DNA of 64,000 nucleotides, taken from Lysobacter sp. Root916. Its GTDB lineage: Bacteria > Pseudomonadota > Gammaproteobacteria > Xanthomonadales > Xanthomonadaceae. Below are positions 44,968 through 54,451 of the stretch, one piece after another. The notes below the pieces were generated by a model. The model was not told the origin of the DNA, did not search any database, and saw nothing but the letters and a program-made list of their open reading frames with translations. The translations under genes and the position numbers were made by a program. Each line of letters begins with the position of its first letter. Position 1 is the first letter of the stretch. Where the stretch lies: NCBI RefSeq assembly GCF_001429785.1, contig NZ_LMJF01000011.1, positions 351,161 through 415,160 on the forward strand, in the 5' to 3' direction.

Positions 44968-45738
44968 GTGAACGCATTGCGTCTGTGCATCGCGGCGTTG
45001 TTGATCGCCGTGCTCGGCGCCTGCGCGAGCGCGCCCGCGCGCAACCCGCTCGCACAGTGGCACGGCTCGCCCAACCACGGCCCGCGCCGGGCCCAGCTGA
45101 TCGTGCTGCACCACACCGAAATGGACAGCGCCGAGGGCGCCCTGCGCGTGCTCAGCGCGGGCGATCCCGAGCGCCGGGTCAGCGCGCACTACCTGATCGG
45201 CGCCGATGGACGCCTGTACCAACTGGTCTCGGAACAGGACCGCGCCTGGCATGCCGGCGCCGCCCACTGGGGCGGCATCGAGGACCTCAACTCGGCCTCG
45301 ATCGGCATCGAACTGGACAACGACGGCAGCGCGCCCTTCGCCGAGGCCCAGATCCAGACCTTGTTGCGTTTGCTACGCGACATCACCCAGCGCCTGTCGA
45401 TCCCGCCGCAACTGATCGTCGGCCACGGCGATATCGCGCCCACGCGCAAGCACGATCCCAGCGCGCTGTTCCCCTGGTCGCGCCTGGCCGAGGCCGGCTT
45501 CGGCCTGTGGCCGCGCGCCGCGCGCACCGCCGCGCCCGCGGGTTTCGACCGCTGGGCTGCGCTGCGCACCATCGGCTACGACCTGCGCGATCCCGCCGCG
45601 GCGCAGCGCGCCTTTCATCGCCACTATCGCGGCCAGGACAGCGAGGGCTGGTTGGAAGGCGACGACGAGATCCTGTTCGATCTGCAGCGGCAGTTGATGG
45701 CGATGCCGGTGGGTGGGGCAACAGCAAATCCCCCTTAA
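44968..45738 (+). CDS. N-acetylmuramoyl-L-alanine amidase lipoprotein (Amidase_2, AmiD-like)
   Basis: A 256-residue protein starting at GTG 44968, with a lipoprotein signal whose lipobox is VLGAC (Cys19). The catalytic domain has LIVLHHTEM with zinc His ligands, HYLIGADGRLYQLV, WHAGAAHWG and GHGDIAPTRKHDP, the PGRP/Amidase_2 pattern. It cleaves the amide between MurNAc and the stem peptide, here from the outer-membrane side. A longer start at 44875 would hide the lipobox and is less likely. Its codons end two bases before a palindromic repeat at 45739. Confidence 0.85.
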   Translation: MNALRLCIAALLIAVLGACASAPARNPLAQWHGSPNHGPRRAQLIVLHHTEMDSAEGALRVLSAGDPERRVSAHYLIGADGRLYQLVSEQDRAWHAGAAHWGGIEDLNSASIGIELDNDGSAPFAEAQIQTLLRLLRDITQRLSIPPQLIVGHGDIAPTRKHDPSALFPWSRLAEAGFGLWPRAARTAAPAGFDRWAALRTIGYDLRDPAAAQRAFHRHYRGQDSEGWLEGDDEILFDLQRQLMAMPVGGATANPP

Positions 45739-45759
45739 TCCCCCTTTTTCAAAGGGGGA
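45739..45759. repeat. Palindromic intergenic repeat element, also a potential terminator
   Basis: TCCCCCTTT-TTC-AAAGGGGGA is a perfect 9-bp stem with a 3-base loop, placed directly after the amidase stop. The upstream AATCCCCCTTAATCCCCC partly duplicates the left arm. Elements with this sequence are familiar as short dispersed repeats in Lysobacter/Xanthomonad genomes; the copy number here cannot be counted from this window. Confidence 0.6.
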
Positions 45760-45796
45760 GACAGCAACTGCGGGCGCGCACCGCCTAGAGATTCGT

Positions 45797-46573
45797 CTAC
45801 TCGATATGCGCGCCGAATCCGACCCGATCGGGTGCGACTTCCGGCTTCAGGGTCAGCGCGGGTATTTCGTACTCGCCGCCGTTTTGGCGGCGGAACCGAA
45901 TCGGCGCGGTCGTCCACAGCGCGTCCAGGCGTTCGCCTAGACCGTCGCGCACGGCCGCGTAGCGCTCACCGTCCATGCGGCTGGTGCGATAGACCACGTA
46001 GGGCGGCAGCACCTCGAAGCCTGGGTAGTGCAGCACGCCGTGCTGGATCGGAAACAGCAGGTCGTCGATCGGGCCGTTGACGCCGCGTGGACCATAGTGG
46101 GATTCCCAGCCGCCGGTGGTGACGACCAGCATCGCGCGCTTGCCCGCCAGGGTGCCTTCGCCGTAGCGGTCGCCCCAACGCGCTTCGGAGTGCTCGCCCA
46201 CGCCGTAACCGAAGCCGTAGGCATAGACGCGATCGACCCAGCCTTTGAGGATCGCCGGCATCGTGAACCACCACAGCGGGAACTGCAGGATCACCGCGTC
46301 GGCCCAACGCAGCTTGTCCTGCTCGGCGGCGATGTCGGGGCTCTGACGGCCGCTGTCGTAGGCGCGCTTGGAGTCCAGCACCGGATGGAAGGGCGCGTCG
46401 GCCGGGCGGTCCAGGTGATCGTCGCCGTCCAACACGGCTTTCCAGTCCATCGCGTACAGGTCCGAGACCTGGACCTCGTGACCGGCCGCGCGCAGGCGTT
46501 CGACGGTGTAGTCCCTGAGCGCGCCGTTCAAGGATTGAGGCTCGGGATGGGCGTAGACGAGCAGGACGTTCAT
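45797..46573 (-). CDS. NAD(P)H:quinone oxidoreductase-like flavoprotein (flavodoxin fold)
   Basis: A 258-residue flavodoxin-like oxidoreductase of the MdaB/NQO type. It starts MNVLLVYAHPEPQSLNGAL (phosphate-binding loop for FMN or FAD), then FPLWWFTMPAILKGWVDRV (flavin contact) and VVTTGGWESHYGP. These enzymes reduce quinones by two electrons and so avoid semiquinone radicals. It is divergent from the LysR gene at 46658, with a LysR-type site between them, so it is likely LysR-controlled. The substrate is unknown. Confidence 0.88.
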   Translation of the reverse strand: MNVLLVYAHPEPQSLNGALRDYTVERLRAAGHEVQVSDLYAMDWKAVLDGDDHLDRPADAPFHPVLDSKRAYDSGRQSPDIAAEQDKLRWADAVILQFPLWWFTMPAILKGWVDRVYAYGFGYGVGEHSEARWGDRYGEGTLAGKRAMLVVTTGGWESHYGPRGVNGPIDDLLFPIQHGVLHYPGFEVLPPYVVYRTSRMDGERYAAVRDGLGERLDALWTTAPIRFRRQNGGEYEIPALTLKPEVAPDRVGFGAHIE

Positions 46574-46621
46574 GCGAAGGCTCGGAGAGAGGGTGCGCGC
46601 AGGCTAGAACCCCTCCAGGTA

Positions 46622-46643
46622 TATTGGAAATGAATTCTCAATA
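46622..46643. promoter_or_regulatory. LysR-type binding site between the divergent genes
   Basis: TATTG-12-CAATA is a symmetric A+T-rich sequence of the kind bound by LysR proteins. It lies 15 bases upstream of the LysR start and 49 bases from the start of the oxidoreductase. An overlap with both promoters is expected. Binding is inferred. Confidence 0.5.
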
Positions 46644-46657
46644 TTCCAGGTATAGCA

Positions 46658-47551
46658 ATGGATAATCTCCGGCGGCTGGACCTCAACCTGCTGGTCACCC
46701 TGGACGCCCTGCTGGCCGAGCACAATGTGACCCGCGCGGCGCAACGTCTGAATTTCTCGCAGCCCTCGGTCAGCGTGCATCTGGCCAAGCTGCGCGACCT
46801 GTTCGGCGACCCGTTGCTGTTGCCGGGACCGCGCGGCATGCGCCCGACCGCGCGCGCCGAGGCCTTGCGCGAACCTTTGCGGCAGGCGCTGGAGGCGGTC
46901 GAACGCGCAGTGTCGCCGCAAGGGCCTTTCGATCCGGCGCGGGCGCGGCAGACCTGGCGCGTGGCCTCGGCCGACTACGGCGAATCGGCGGTGCTGCTGC
47001 CGGCGCTGGCCGGCCTGCGTGCGCTGGCGCCGGCCTGTCGTCTGGCGGTGCTGCAGATGCAGCCTGCGCGTGTGGCCAGGCAGGCCGAACAGGGCGAGAT
47101 CGATCTGGCCCTGCACACCACCCAGGGCGCGCCCGAGGGCTTGCGTCGGCGCGCCTTGTTCAGTGAGCGCTACGTGTTGGTGGGGCGCGCCGATCATCCG
47201 CGTTTGAAGCGACGCCCGACCCTGGCGCAGTTCTGCGCGCTCGAGCACGTGATCGTGTCGCCGGACGGCGGCGGCTTCCACGGCGTCACCGACGAAGCGC
47301 TGGCGCCGTTGGGCCTGTCGCGCCGGGTCGTGCTGTCGGTGCCGCACTTCCTGTTCGTGACATCGGTCGTGGCCAGCACTGACCTTGTCGCGCTGCTGCC
47401 CGAGCGGCTGGTGCGCGACGCGCCCGTGCTGCGCGTGGTCGAGCCACCCTTGGAACTGCCGGGCTTCGAATTGTCCATGCTCTGGCACGAGCGCTCGCAT
47501 CGCGATCCCGCCCATCGCTGGCTGCGCGACCAGATCGCCGCCTCGGTCTGA
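46658..47551 (+). CDS. LysR-family transcriptional regulator
   Basis: A 297-residue LysR regulator. The N-terminal winged helix reads LRRLDLNLLVTLDALLAEHN, then RAAQRLNFSQPSVSVHLAKL and GDPLLLPGPRG. The C-terminal effector domain is of the periplasmic-binding-protein type. It is divergent from the flavoprotein gene, the classic LysR arrangement, so that gene is the probable target. The effector ligand, possibly a quinone or aromatic compound, is unknown. Confidence 0.94.
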   Translation: MDNLRRLDLNLLVTLDALLAEHNVTRAAQRLNFSQPSVSVHLAKLRDLFGDPLLLPGPRGMRPTARAEALREPLRQALEAVERAVSPQGPFDPARARQTWRVASADYGESAVLLPALAGLRALAPACRLAVLQMQPARVARQAEQGEIDLALHTTQGAPEGLRRRALFSERYVLVGRADHPRLKRRPTLAQFCALEHVIVSPDGGGFHGVTDEALAPLGLSRRVVLSVPHFLFVTSVVASTDLVALLPERLVRDAPVLRVVEPPLELPGFELSMLWHERSHRDPAHRWLRDQIAASV

Positions 47552-47560
47552 GGCGACACC

Positions 47561-47596
47561 GTAGGATGCGGTGAGCCGAAGACGAACCGCATCATC
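47561..47596. repeat. Short dispersed-type inverted repeat after the LysR gene
   Basis: GTAGGATGCGGTGAGCCGAA then GACGAACCGCATC: arms GATGCGGT and ACCGCATC flank a 13-base loop. It lies 10 bases beyond the LysR stop. The wording matches the GTAGGATGCGGTGAGCCGAAGGCGAACCGC-type repeats known from gammaproteobacteria. It may also terminate transcription. One copy is visible here. Confidence 0.5.
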
Positions 47597-47929
47597 GCCC
47601 TGTACCGCAAGCTCGCGTTCGTACGGTCGCTGCCGCAGCCGTGGCCCGCGCGCTGTGTCGAATGACGCGGCGCGAATTGGGATAGTGATTCCCACAACAT
47701 CGAATTCCCGCCAAAGCCATGCGCGGCGCGGGCTTGCGCGGATTGATCCGTTGCTGGAACGCAGACGCGGCGCCGTTCGCGTTTATCGCCGCGATCGCGC
47801 CGTCTAGATTGCAAGGCCCGCGGCGCGGATCGCGGCGCGATCCGCTACCGCCCTCGCCACCGCCCGGTTCCGCCGCCTTCGTCGCCGGCGCTGGCGGTCG
47901 CGCCTTATTCGCAAGCTACGGAGCCCCAC
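47597..47929. other. Intergenic region upstream of the MFS transporter, with two inverted repeats
   Basis: No gene is seen in this stretch. It contains TTGGGATAGTGATTCCCACAA-like symmetry at 47677-47697 and a perfect inverted repeat GCGGATCGC-3-GCGATCCGC at 47825-47845, 84 bases before the transporter start. Either could be an operator or hairpin for that gene. No specific regulator was identified. No clear promoter hexamers were fixed. Confidence 0.4.
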
Positions 47930-49105
47930 GTGCTGCTCTTGCCCATCATGCTGCTGTCGGCCGCGGGTTTCACCGTGCTGACCACCGAGTTCATCCTGGT
48001 CGGCCTGTTGCCGCCGCTGGCGCGCGATCTGGGCGTCAGCATTCCCCAGGCCGGTCTGCTGGTGACCTTGTTCGCGTTCGCGGTGGCCGCCAGCGGCCCG
48101 TTCCTGACCGCCTACTTCTCGCGCTTCGAGCGCAAGCGCTTGTTCGTGATCGTGCTGGTGCTGTTCGGTCTGTCCAATCTGGCCGCGGCGCTGGCGCCGA
48201 ACATCGGCGTGATGGCGCTCGCGCGCCTGATCCCGGCGCTGGGCGTGCCGGTGTTCTGGGCGCTGGCCAGCGAGACCGCGGTGGACCTGGTCGGACAGGA
48301 ACGCGCCGGACGCGCGATCTCGATCATCTCCTTCGGCGTGATCTGCGCCACCGTGCTCGGCGTTCCCATCGGCACCCTGGTGTCCGACGCCTACGGTTGG
48401 CGCGTGGCCTTCGGCGCGTTGGCGGCGGTCGCGTTCGGCAAGGCGGCGCTGTTGTATTTCTTCCTGCCGTCGACCCGGCTGGAACGCGCGCACGCGCCGC
48501 TGGCCGAACAGTTCCGGGTGCTGCGCGATCCGCTGCTGATCGGCCACGTATTGCTGTCGACCCTGCTGTTCACGGGCATGTTCACCGCCTACACCTATCT
48601 GGCCGATCTGCTGGAACGCCTGGCCGGTTTCGACGGCAGCTGGATCGGCTGGACCCTGATGGCCTTCGGCGCGGTCGGCTTGATTGGCAACAGCATCGGC
48701 GGGCGCCTGGTCGATCGCAATCCGATCGGCGCGTCCTTGCTGTTCAGCGCGCCGATGGCGCTGGGCCTGCTGGCGGTGGTGCCGGCGATCGGTTCGGCCT
48801 GGGGACTGACCCTGGCGCTGACGGTCTGGGGCGTGACCCAGGCCGCCTTGTTCATCGTCAGCCACGTGCGGGTGATGAAGGCCGCGCCGGGCGCATCCGC
48901 GTTCGCGGCCTCGCTGAACATCTCCGGCGCCAACCTGGGCATCGGCGTGGGCGCGTTGGTCGGCGGCCGCGTGATCGAGGCGATCGGCGTGGGCGCCCTG
49001 GGCTACGCGGCGGCGGCGATCGTCGCGGTCGCGATCGCCCTGTCGCTGTGGCTGATGTCGGCGCAGGCGCGCGCCAGCGCGGCGGTCGCGGACTGCCCGG
49101 CTTGA
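47930..49105 (+). CDS. MFS transporter, drug/arabinose-efflux type (DHA1-like)
   Basis: A 391-residue transporter with 12 helices starting at GTG (CGGAGCCCCAC before it). Family signs are FILVGLLPPLARDLGVSIPQ, the loop-2/3 region FSRFERKRLFVIVLVLF and motif C-like VPVFWALASETAVDL. It resembles YdhP/AraJ-like exporters. Substrate unknown. A hairpin follows the stop (49153-49180), and a marked palindrome lies upstream (47825-47845). An alternative start is ATG 47948. Confidence 0.9.
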   Translation: MLLLPIMLLSAAGFTVLTTEFILVGLLPPLARDLGVSIPQAGLLVTLFAFAVAASGPFLTAYFSRFERKRLFVIVLVLFGLSNLAAALAPNIGVMALARLIPALGVPVFWALASETAVDLVGQERAGRAISIISFGVICATVLGVPIGTLVSDAYGWRVAFGALAAVAFGKAALLYFFLPSTRLERAHAPLAEQFRVLRDPLLIGHVLLSTLLFTGMFTAYTYLADLLERLAGFDGSWIGWTLMAFGAVGLIGNSIGGRLVDRNPIGASLLFSAPMALGLLAVVPAIGSAWGLTLALTVWGVTQAALFIVSHVRVMKAAPGASAFAASLNISGANLGIGVGALVGGRVIEAIGVGALGYAAAAIVAVAIALSLWLMSAQARASAAVADCPA

Positions 49106-49152
49106 ACGACTTGTCCGAATTTGGCGGAATCGCTGCGCGGCCTCTGCTCGCT

Positions 49153-49180
49153 GGCACGCTCACTTAGCATCGAGCGTGCC
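49153..49180 (+). terminator. Hairpin after the MFS transporter gene
   Basis: GGCACGCTC and GAGCGTGCC form a perfect 9-bp stem with a 10-base loop, 47 bases beyond the transporter stop. There is no T-run, so termination is likely but not proven. Confidence 0.4.
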
Positions 49181-49284
49181 GGTACGCACACGCGTGCCGG
49201 CGCGGGCGACCGGGGACGCGCGCGCCCGCACAGACACGAGACGGGCGCGACCGGTCGTCCGGCCTCTTTGCAGGCAAGGGAACC

Positions 49285-49773
49285 ATGCGCGCATTTCGTT
49301 TGAGTTTGATTCTGATCGCGGCCTTGTGCGCCGCACCTATCGCCGTCGCCCAGGAGGCGAAGTCGTTCGACGCCGCCACGGTGCTGGTGCAGCAACGCCA
49401 GATCCGCAGCGACATCGACGCCGGCAGCGGCGCCTACGGCCGCCTTCCGGCGGATCTGCGGCGCGAAGTCGTAAAGCGCCAGGACGCGCTGTTCCAGTTG
49501 CTGGAAGGACGCAGCTACGAACAGTTGGACGAGAGCCAGCGTGCCCAGGTCAGCGACGACCTGGCCTGGATCGAAGCCGCGCCCAAGCAGTCGGCCGAGG
49601 AGCGCGTGGTCTGCGAACGGGTGAAGTCGATGGGCAGCAACCGCGTCGAGCGTGTATGCAGGACAGTCGCCCAACGGCGGGCCGATCGCGACCGTGCCGA
49701 CAAGCGATCGATCGATCGCGCGCTGGAGCGGCGCAACGTCTGCGCCAACGCCACCTGCGGCGGCGCGCCCTGA
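49285..49773 (+). CDS. Exported hypothetical protein, charged and helical
   Basis: A 162-residue protein with a signal peptide (cleavage near IAVAQ, residue 22). The mature part is highly charged and helical (EVVKRQDALFQLLEGRSYEQ, then RADRDRADKRSIDRALERR), with four cysteines concentrated at the C-terminal half (VCERV, VCRTV, VCANATCGG). It has no known domain to my eye. The GGGAACC box before ATG 49285 is modest. It ends at a strong bidirectional terminator. Confidence 0.65.
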   Translation: MRAFRLSLILIAALCAAPIAVAQEAKSFDAATVLVQQRQIRSDIDAGSGAYGRLPADLRREVVKRQDALFQLLEGRSYEQLDESQRAQVSDDLAWIEAAPKQSAEERVVCERVKSMGSNRVERVCRTVAQRRADRDRADKRSIDRALERRNVCANATCGGAP

Positions 49774-49790
49774 GCACGCGGCCGCAACGA

Positions 49791-49817
49791 AAAACCCCGG
49801 CTCGCGCCGGGGTTCTT
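49791..49817. terminator. Bidirectional rho-independent terminator
   Basis: AACCCCGGC-TCGC-GCCGGGGTT is a perfect 9-bp stem with a tetraloop, preceded by an A-run (AAAAA) and followed by TTCTTCGTT. It lies between the convergent 49285 and 49837 genes and fits termination in both directions. Confidence 0.75.
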
Positions 49818-49836
49818 CGTTCATGCGGCGCTGCCG

Positions 49837-51243
<1,407 letters not shown>

Positions 51244-51449
51244 GGGGCTCTCCCTTGAGCGGAATCGGATGCTGCCCGGCATTGGCGTGGCCGGACGGCG
51301 GCAGGCGAGGGCGCGGTCGCACCCTGCCCCGACAGTGCCGGGCGCCGAGAAGGAGGGTCAATCGGGAGAAATCCCTACGGATCGCGCACGTTTGAGGTGC
51401 GTCTGCCCCGATAAGACGGATTTCGGATGCTTGCGTTGTGCCGCGCCCG

Positions 51450-51473
51450 CCGCCTGGGCTCCCCAGGCAGCGG
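51450..51473 (-). terminator. Imperfect hairpin just after the permease gene
   Basis: GCCGCCTGGG-CT-CCCCAGGCAGCGGC can form a stem interrupted by one mismatch, about 12 bases beyond the permease stop on the minus strand. It could end permease transcription. Weak symmetry and no T-run keep confidence low. Confidence 0.35.
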
Positions 51474-51484
51474 CCGCGTCCGGC

Positions 51485-52831
51485 TTAAGCGGTGGGCGCG
51501 ATGTCGGGCTTGCGGCGCAGCAGATAAACGACGGCGCCGACCGCCAGTGCGATCGCCGCGGCGACCAGATTCTTCAGGCTGGCGCTGGCCAGCAGGCCCA
51601 ACGACAGCAAGGTCGCCAGGATCGGGATCAGCGGCCCGCCCGGCAGTTGCAGCGCTTCGGGGCGGTCGCCGTGGCGGCGCCGCAACACCAGCACCGATAC
51701 CGCGGTGCCCAGATAGGTGCACAGGCGCGAGACCACCGACAACAAGGCCAACTGCACGAACGAACCCGACAGCGCCAGCGCCAGCGAGATCGCGCCGATG
51801 CTGAGGATCGCCACCGCGGGCGTGCGGAAGCGCGGATGGATCGTCGCCAGCGCGCGCGGCCCGTAGCCGTCGGCGGCCAGCGCCAGCAGATAGCGCGGCG
51901 CCATCATCACCGTGTTGTTGTTGGTCCCCAGGATCGAGACGCTGGCGCCCACGGTCAGGATCAGCGCCAACCACCAGCCGCCGAAACGCGCGGCGGCCTC
52001 GGCCAGCGGCGCCTTCGATTCGGCCAGGCCGGGCAAGGTGCCCAGCGCCACCCATTGCACCGCGAAATAGATCGCGGTGACCGAGGCGATCATGGTCAGC
52101 AGCGCGAAGGGCACATCGCGACGCGGATTGCGGTATTCGCCCGCCGCGGCCGGCAGGTTCTCGAAACCGGCGTAGGCGAACAGCAGCAGCAAGGCCGCCT
52201 CGCCCAGGTTGCGCAGCGGAATCGCGTCGCCGGGCAGGGCGCCGGCGCTGTCGGCCACCGTGGCATCGAAGTGGCTGGCGCCGAGCAGCACGAACAGGAA
52301 CAACGGCAGCAGCTTGGCGACCGCCAGCAGCACGCCGGCGCGCGCGGCGGCGCGTACGCCGACCAGGTTGATCGCGACCAGCAACGCCAGCGAGCCCACC
52401 ACCACCGCGATGCGTCCCACGCCGCTGGCCGCGCCCGGCCAGAAGTGCGCGACCGCCTCGGCCAGGCCGTTGCTGAGCGCGGCGGCGGTGGCGATGCGCG
52501 TGAGCAGCAGCATCCAGCCGACCTCGAAGCCGATGAACGAACCGAAGGCCTCGCGCGCATACAGATAGCCGCCGCCCGGCTGGTCGAAATAGCTTGCGGC
52601 CTGGGCATAGCACAGCACCAGCAGGCCGACCGCGAAGCCGGCCAGCAGCACGGCCCACAAACTGGACGGGCCCAGCAAGGCGGCCGCGGTCGCGGGTAGC
52701 AGGTAGATGCCGCTGCCGACCACGTCGTTGATCGACAGGCCCAGCAGCTGCCAGCGGCTGACCGCGCGCAGGGTCGCGGGGGCGGTGTCGGCGGAGCGCG
52801 CGCCGGTGCGATCGGACGAGGACGGTTCCAA
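51485..52831 (-). CDS. APC-family amino-acid permease
   Basis: A 448-residue transporter with about 12 helices. The first helix reads LGLSINDVVGSGIYLLPATA, the APC GSGIF-type signature, and helix 6 has LLLFAYAGFENLPAAAGEYRNP. Helix 8 contains SILGTNNNTVMMAPR. It resembles the YhdG/Cat-type subfamily. The start is uncertain: TTG 52831 is the only in-frame start giving the right length, and its ribosome site is weak. The frame runs upstream to 53245, but the extension lacks similarity. Substrate unknown. Confidence 0.85.
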   Translation of the reverse strand: MEPSSSDRTGARSADTAPATLRAVSRWQLLGLSINDVVGSGIYLLPATAAALLGPSSLWAVLLAGFAVGLLVLCYAQAASYFDQPGGGYLYAREAFGSFIGFEVGWMLLLTRIATAAALSNGLAEAVAHFWPGAASGVGRIAVVVGSLALLVAINLVGVRAAARAGVLLAVAKLLPLFLFVLLGASHFDATVADSAGALPGDAIPLRNLGEAALLLLFAYAGFENLPAAAGEYRNPRRDVPFALLTMIASVTAIYFAVQWVALGTLPGLAESKAPLAEAAARFGGWWLALILTVGASVSILGTNNNTVMMAPRYLLALAADGYGPRALATIHPRFRTPAVAILSIGAISLALALSGSFVQLALLSVVSRLCTYLGTAVSVLVLRRRHGDRPEALQLPGGPLIPILATLLSLGLLASASLKNLVAAAIALAVGAVVYLLRRKPDIAPTA

Positions 52832-53018
52832 GGCATCACCGGGCGGGAGCGTGAGGGCCAGAGTGCCCGAGTGGGCGCCCGCGAATCCAGCGCGGGCGCG
52901 CCGTATCGCGACCGCCGCCACCGGTTGGGCGCCCGTTAGGCCGGGAATCACGGCTACGGCGCTACTATCCGCACGCCTCGGCCGCCGCTGGCCGCCGATC
53001 CTCAAGGAGATCGACCCG

Positions 53019-53624
53019 ATGAGAGCGCTGATCCTGACCGCCGCCACTGTCGCCCTGCTGGCCGCCTGCAAGCCCGTGCCGCCCAGCGAGCTTCCGGCGC
53101 CTGCCGCGCCCGACGCGCCCGCCGCGCCTGCCGCGCCCGTGGTGGACCCGCCCGCCGTTCCGCCCGCGGTCGCAAGTCCGGAAGCGCCTGCCGCCGATCC
53201 CGCGCCTACGCCGCCCACGAACGACGCGGGCCGGGCCCAGGTCAACCAGTCGATCGAGGAAGTGCTGGGCGATCCGGCGCTGTACGAGCCGGCGATCCTC
53301 GCCTTCCAGAAAGCGGTGGCCGCGCACGACGCCGCGGCGGTGGCCCGGATGGCCGACTATCCGTTCAACGCGACCCTTGCCGGCAAGCCGACCAAGATCC
53401 AGGACGCGGCCGCCTTCGTCGCCGCCTACGACCGCATCGTGACGCCGGCGATCGCCAAGGTCGTGACCGAGCAGAAGTACGCCGAGCTGGCCGTCAGCGG
53501 CAAGGGCGTGATGTTCGGCAACGGCGAGGCCTGGATCAACGGCATCTGCCAGGACAAGGACTGCAAGCGCGTGGATGTGCGCGTGGTCGCGCTGCAGTCC
53601 GGCGAACCGGCGGCCGCTCATTAA
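53019..53624 (+). CDS. Proline/alanine-rich lipoprotein of unknown function
   Basis: A 201-residue lipoprotein: signal LTAATVALLAACKP with lipobox LAAC (Cys17), then a Pro/Ala-rich linker (residues 20-66), and a compact C-terminal domain (residues 70-195) with IEEVLGDPALYEPAILAFQK and MADYPFNATL. This domain layout resembles NTF2-like folds, but I cannot assign it. AAGGAGATCGACCC before ATG 53019 is a strong ribosome site. The lytic transglycosylase gene overlaps its 3' end in another frame. Confidence 0.8.
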   Translation: MRALILTAATVALLAACKPVPPSELPAPAAPDAPAAPAAPVVDPPAVPPAVASPEAPAADPAPTPPTNDAGRAQVNQSIEEVLGDPALYEPAILAFQKAVAAHDAAAVARMADYPFNATLAGKPTKIQDAAAFVAAYDRIVTPAIAKVVTEQKYAELAVSGKGVMFGNGEAWINGICQDKDCKRVDVRVVALQSGEPAAAH

Positions 53625-54417
53625 CAGGCGTCCGCCCCTGCCGCTGGCGATCGTGCTGGGCGCCGTGCTGGCCTTGGGGGCGGCCGGCAGCGCGCACGCA
53701 CGCAAGGTCTACCGCTGCGTCGGCCGCGACGGCTCGGTCAGCCTGGCGACCGCGCCCGAGCCGGGCTCGCGCTGCGAGGTGCGCGAGTTCGACGACAACG
53801 TCGCCAAGGTGCCCAATCTGTGGGGCTCGATGGGCGTCATCAACGGCACCCTCTACGAACGCCAGCAGGACGGCCAGACCGTCTACAGCACGCGCAATCT
53901 GCCCGGCTCGACCAAGGTGCTGTCGTTCATGGTGGAAACGCCGCCGGGCGAACCCGCGCACGTCGGCTTGGGCCGGGTCGGCAAGCCGCAGTTGGACAAG
54001 TACGCGGCGCAGTTCCGTTCCGCCGCCAAGGCCACCGGCGTCGACGACGCCTGGTTGCGCGCGATCGCCCATGCCGAAAGCGGCTTCAACGCCGCCGCGG
54101 TCTCCCCCAAGGGCGCGCAGGGCGTGATGCAGCTGATGCCGGCCACGGCGAGGGAATACGGCGTGGTCGATCCGTTCTCGGCCGAGGACTCGATCAACGG
54201 CGGCGCGCGCCACCTCAAGCAACTGATCCGTCGCTACAAGGGCGATCTGACCCTGGTCGCGGCGGCCTACAACGCCGGCATCGGCGTGGTCGCACGCTAC
54301 GGCGGCGTACCGCCCTACCGCGAGACCCAGGCCTACATCGCCAAGGTCCAGGCCCTGCACGAGAACTACCGCGCCGCGCTCGCGCCCAAGCCCAAGCGCG
54401 CGGGCAAGAAGCGCTGA
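53575..54417 (+). CDS. Lytic transglycosylase (SLT domain) with DUF4124 N-terminus
   Basis: A 280-residue exported enzyme. After the signal region (AIVLGAVLALGAAGSAHAR) a DUF4124-like segment follows (RKVYRCVGRDGSVSLATAPE with a conserved Cys), then the SLT domain with the catalytic Glu in RAIAHAESGFNAAA, GVMQLMPATAREYGV and TLVAAAYNAGIG. It cleaves the MurNAc-GlcNAc bond, forming anhydro-muramoyl ends. The start is doubtful: ATG 53575 overlaps the previous gene by about 50 bases; ATT at the junction may be the true start. The C-terminal tail is lysine-rich. Confidence 0.85.
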   Translation: MCAWSRCSPANRRPLINRRPPLPLAIVLGAVLALGAAGSAHARKVYRCVGRDGSVSLATAPEPGSRCEVREFDDNVAKVPNLWGSMGVINGTLYERQQDGQTVYSTRNLPGSTKVLSFMVETPPGEPAHVGLGRVGKPQLDKYAAQFRSAAKATGVDDAWLRAIAHAESGFNAAAVSPKGAQGVMQLMPATAREYGVVDPFSAEDSINGGARHLKQLIRRYKGDLTLVAAAYNAGIGVVARYGGVPPYRETQAYIAKVQALHENYRAALAPKPKRAGKKR

Positions 54418-54451
54418 CGCGAGCGCGAAGCGGCGGCGCGGTTCGCTAGCC

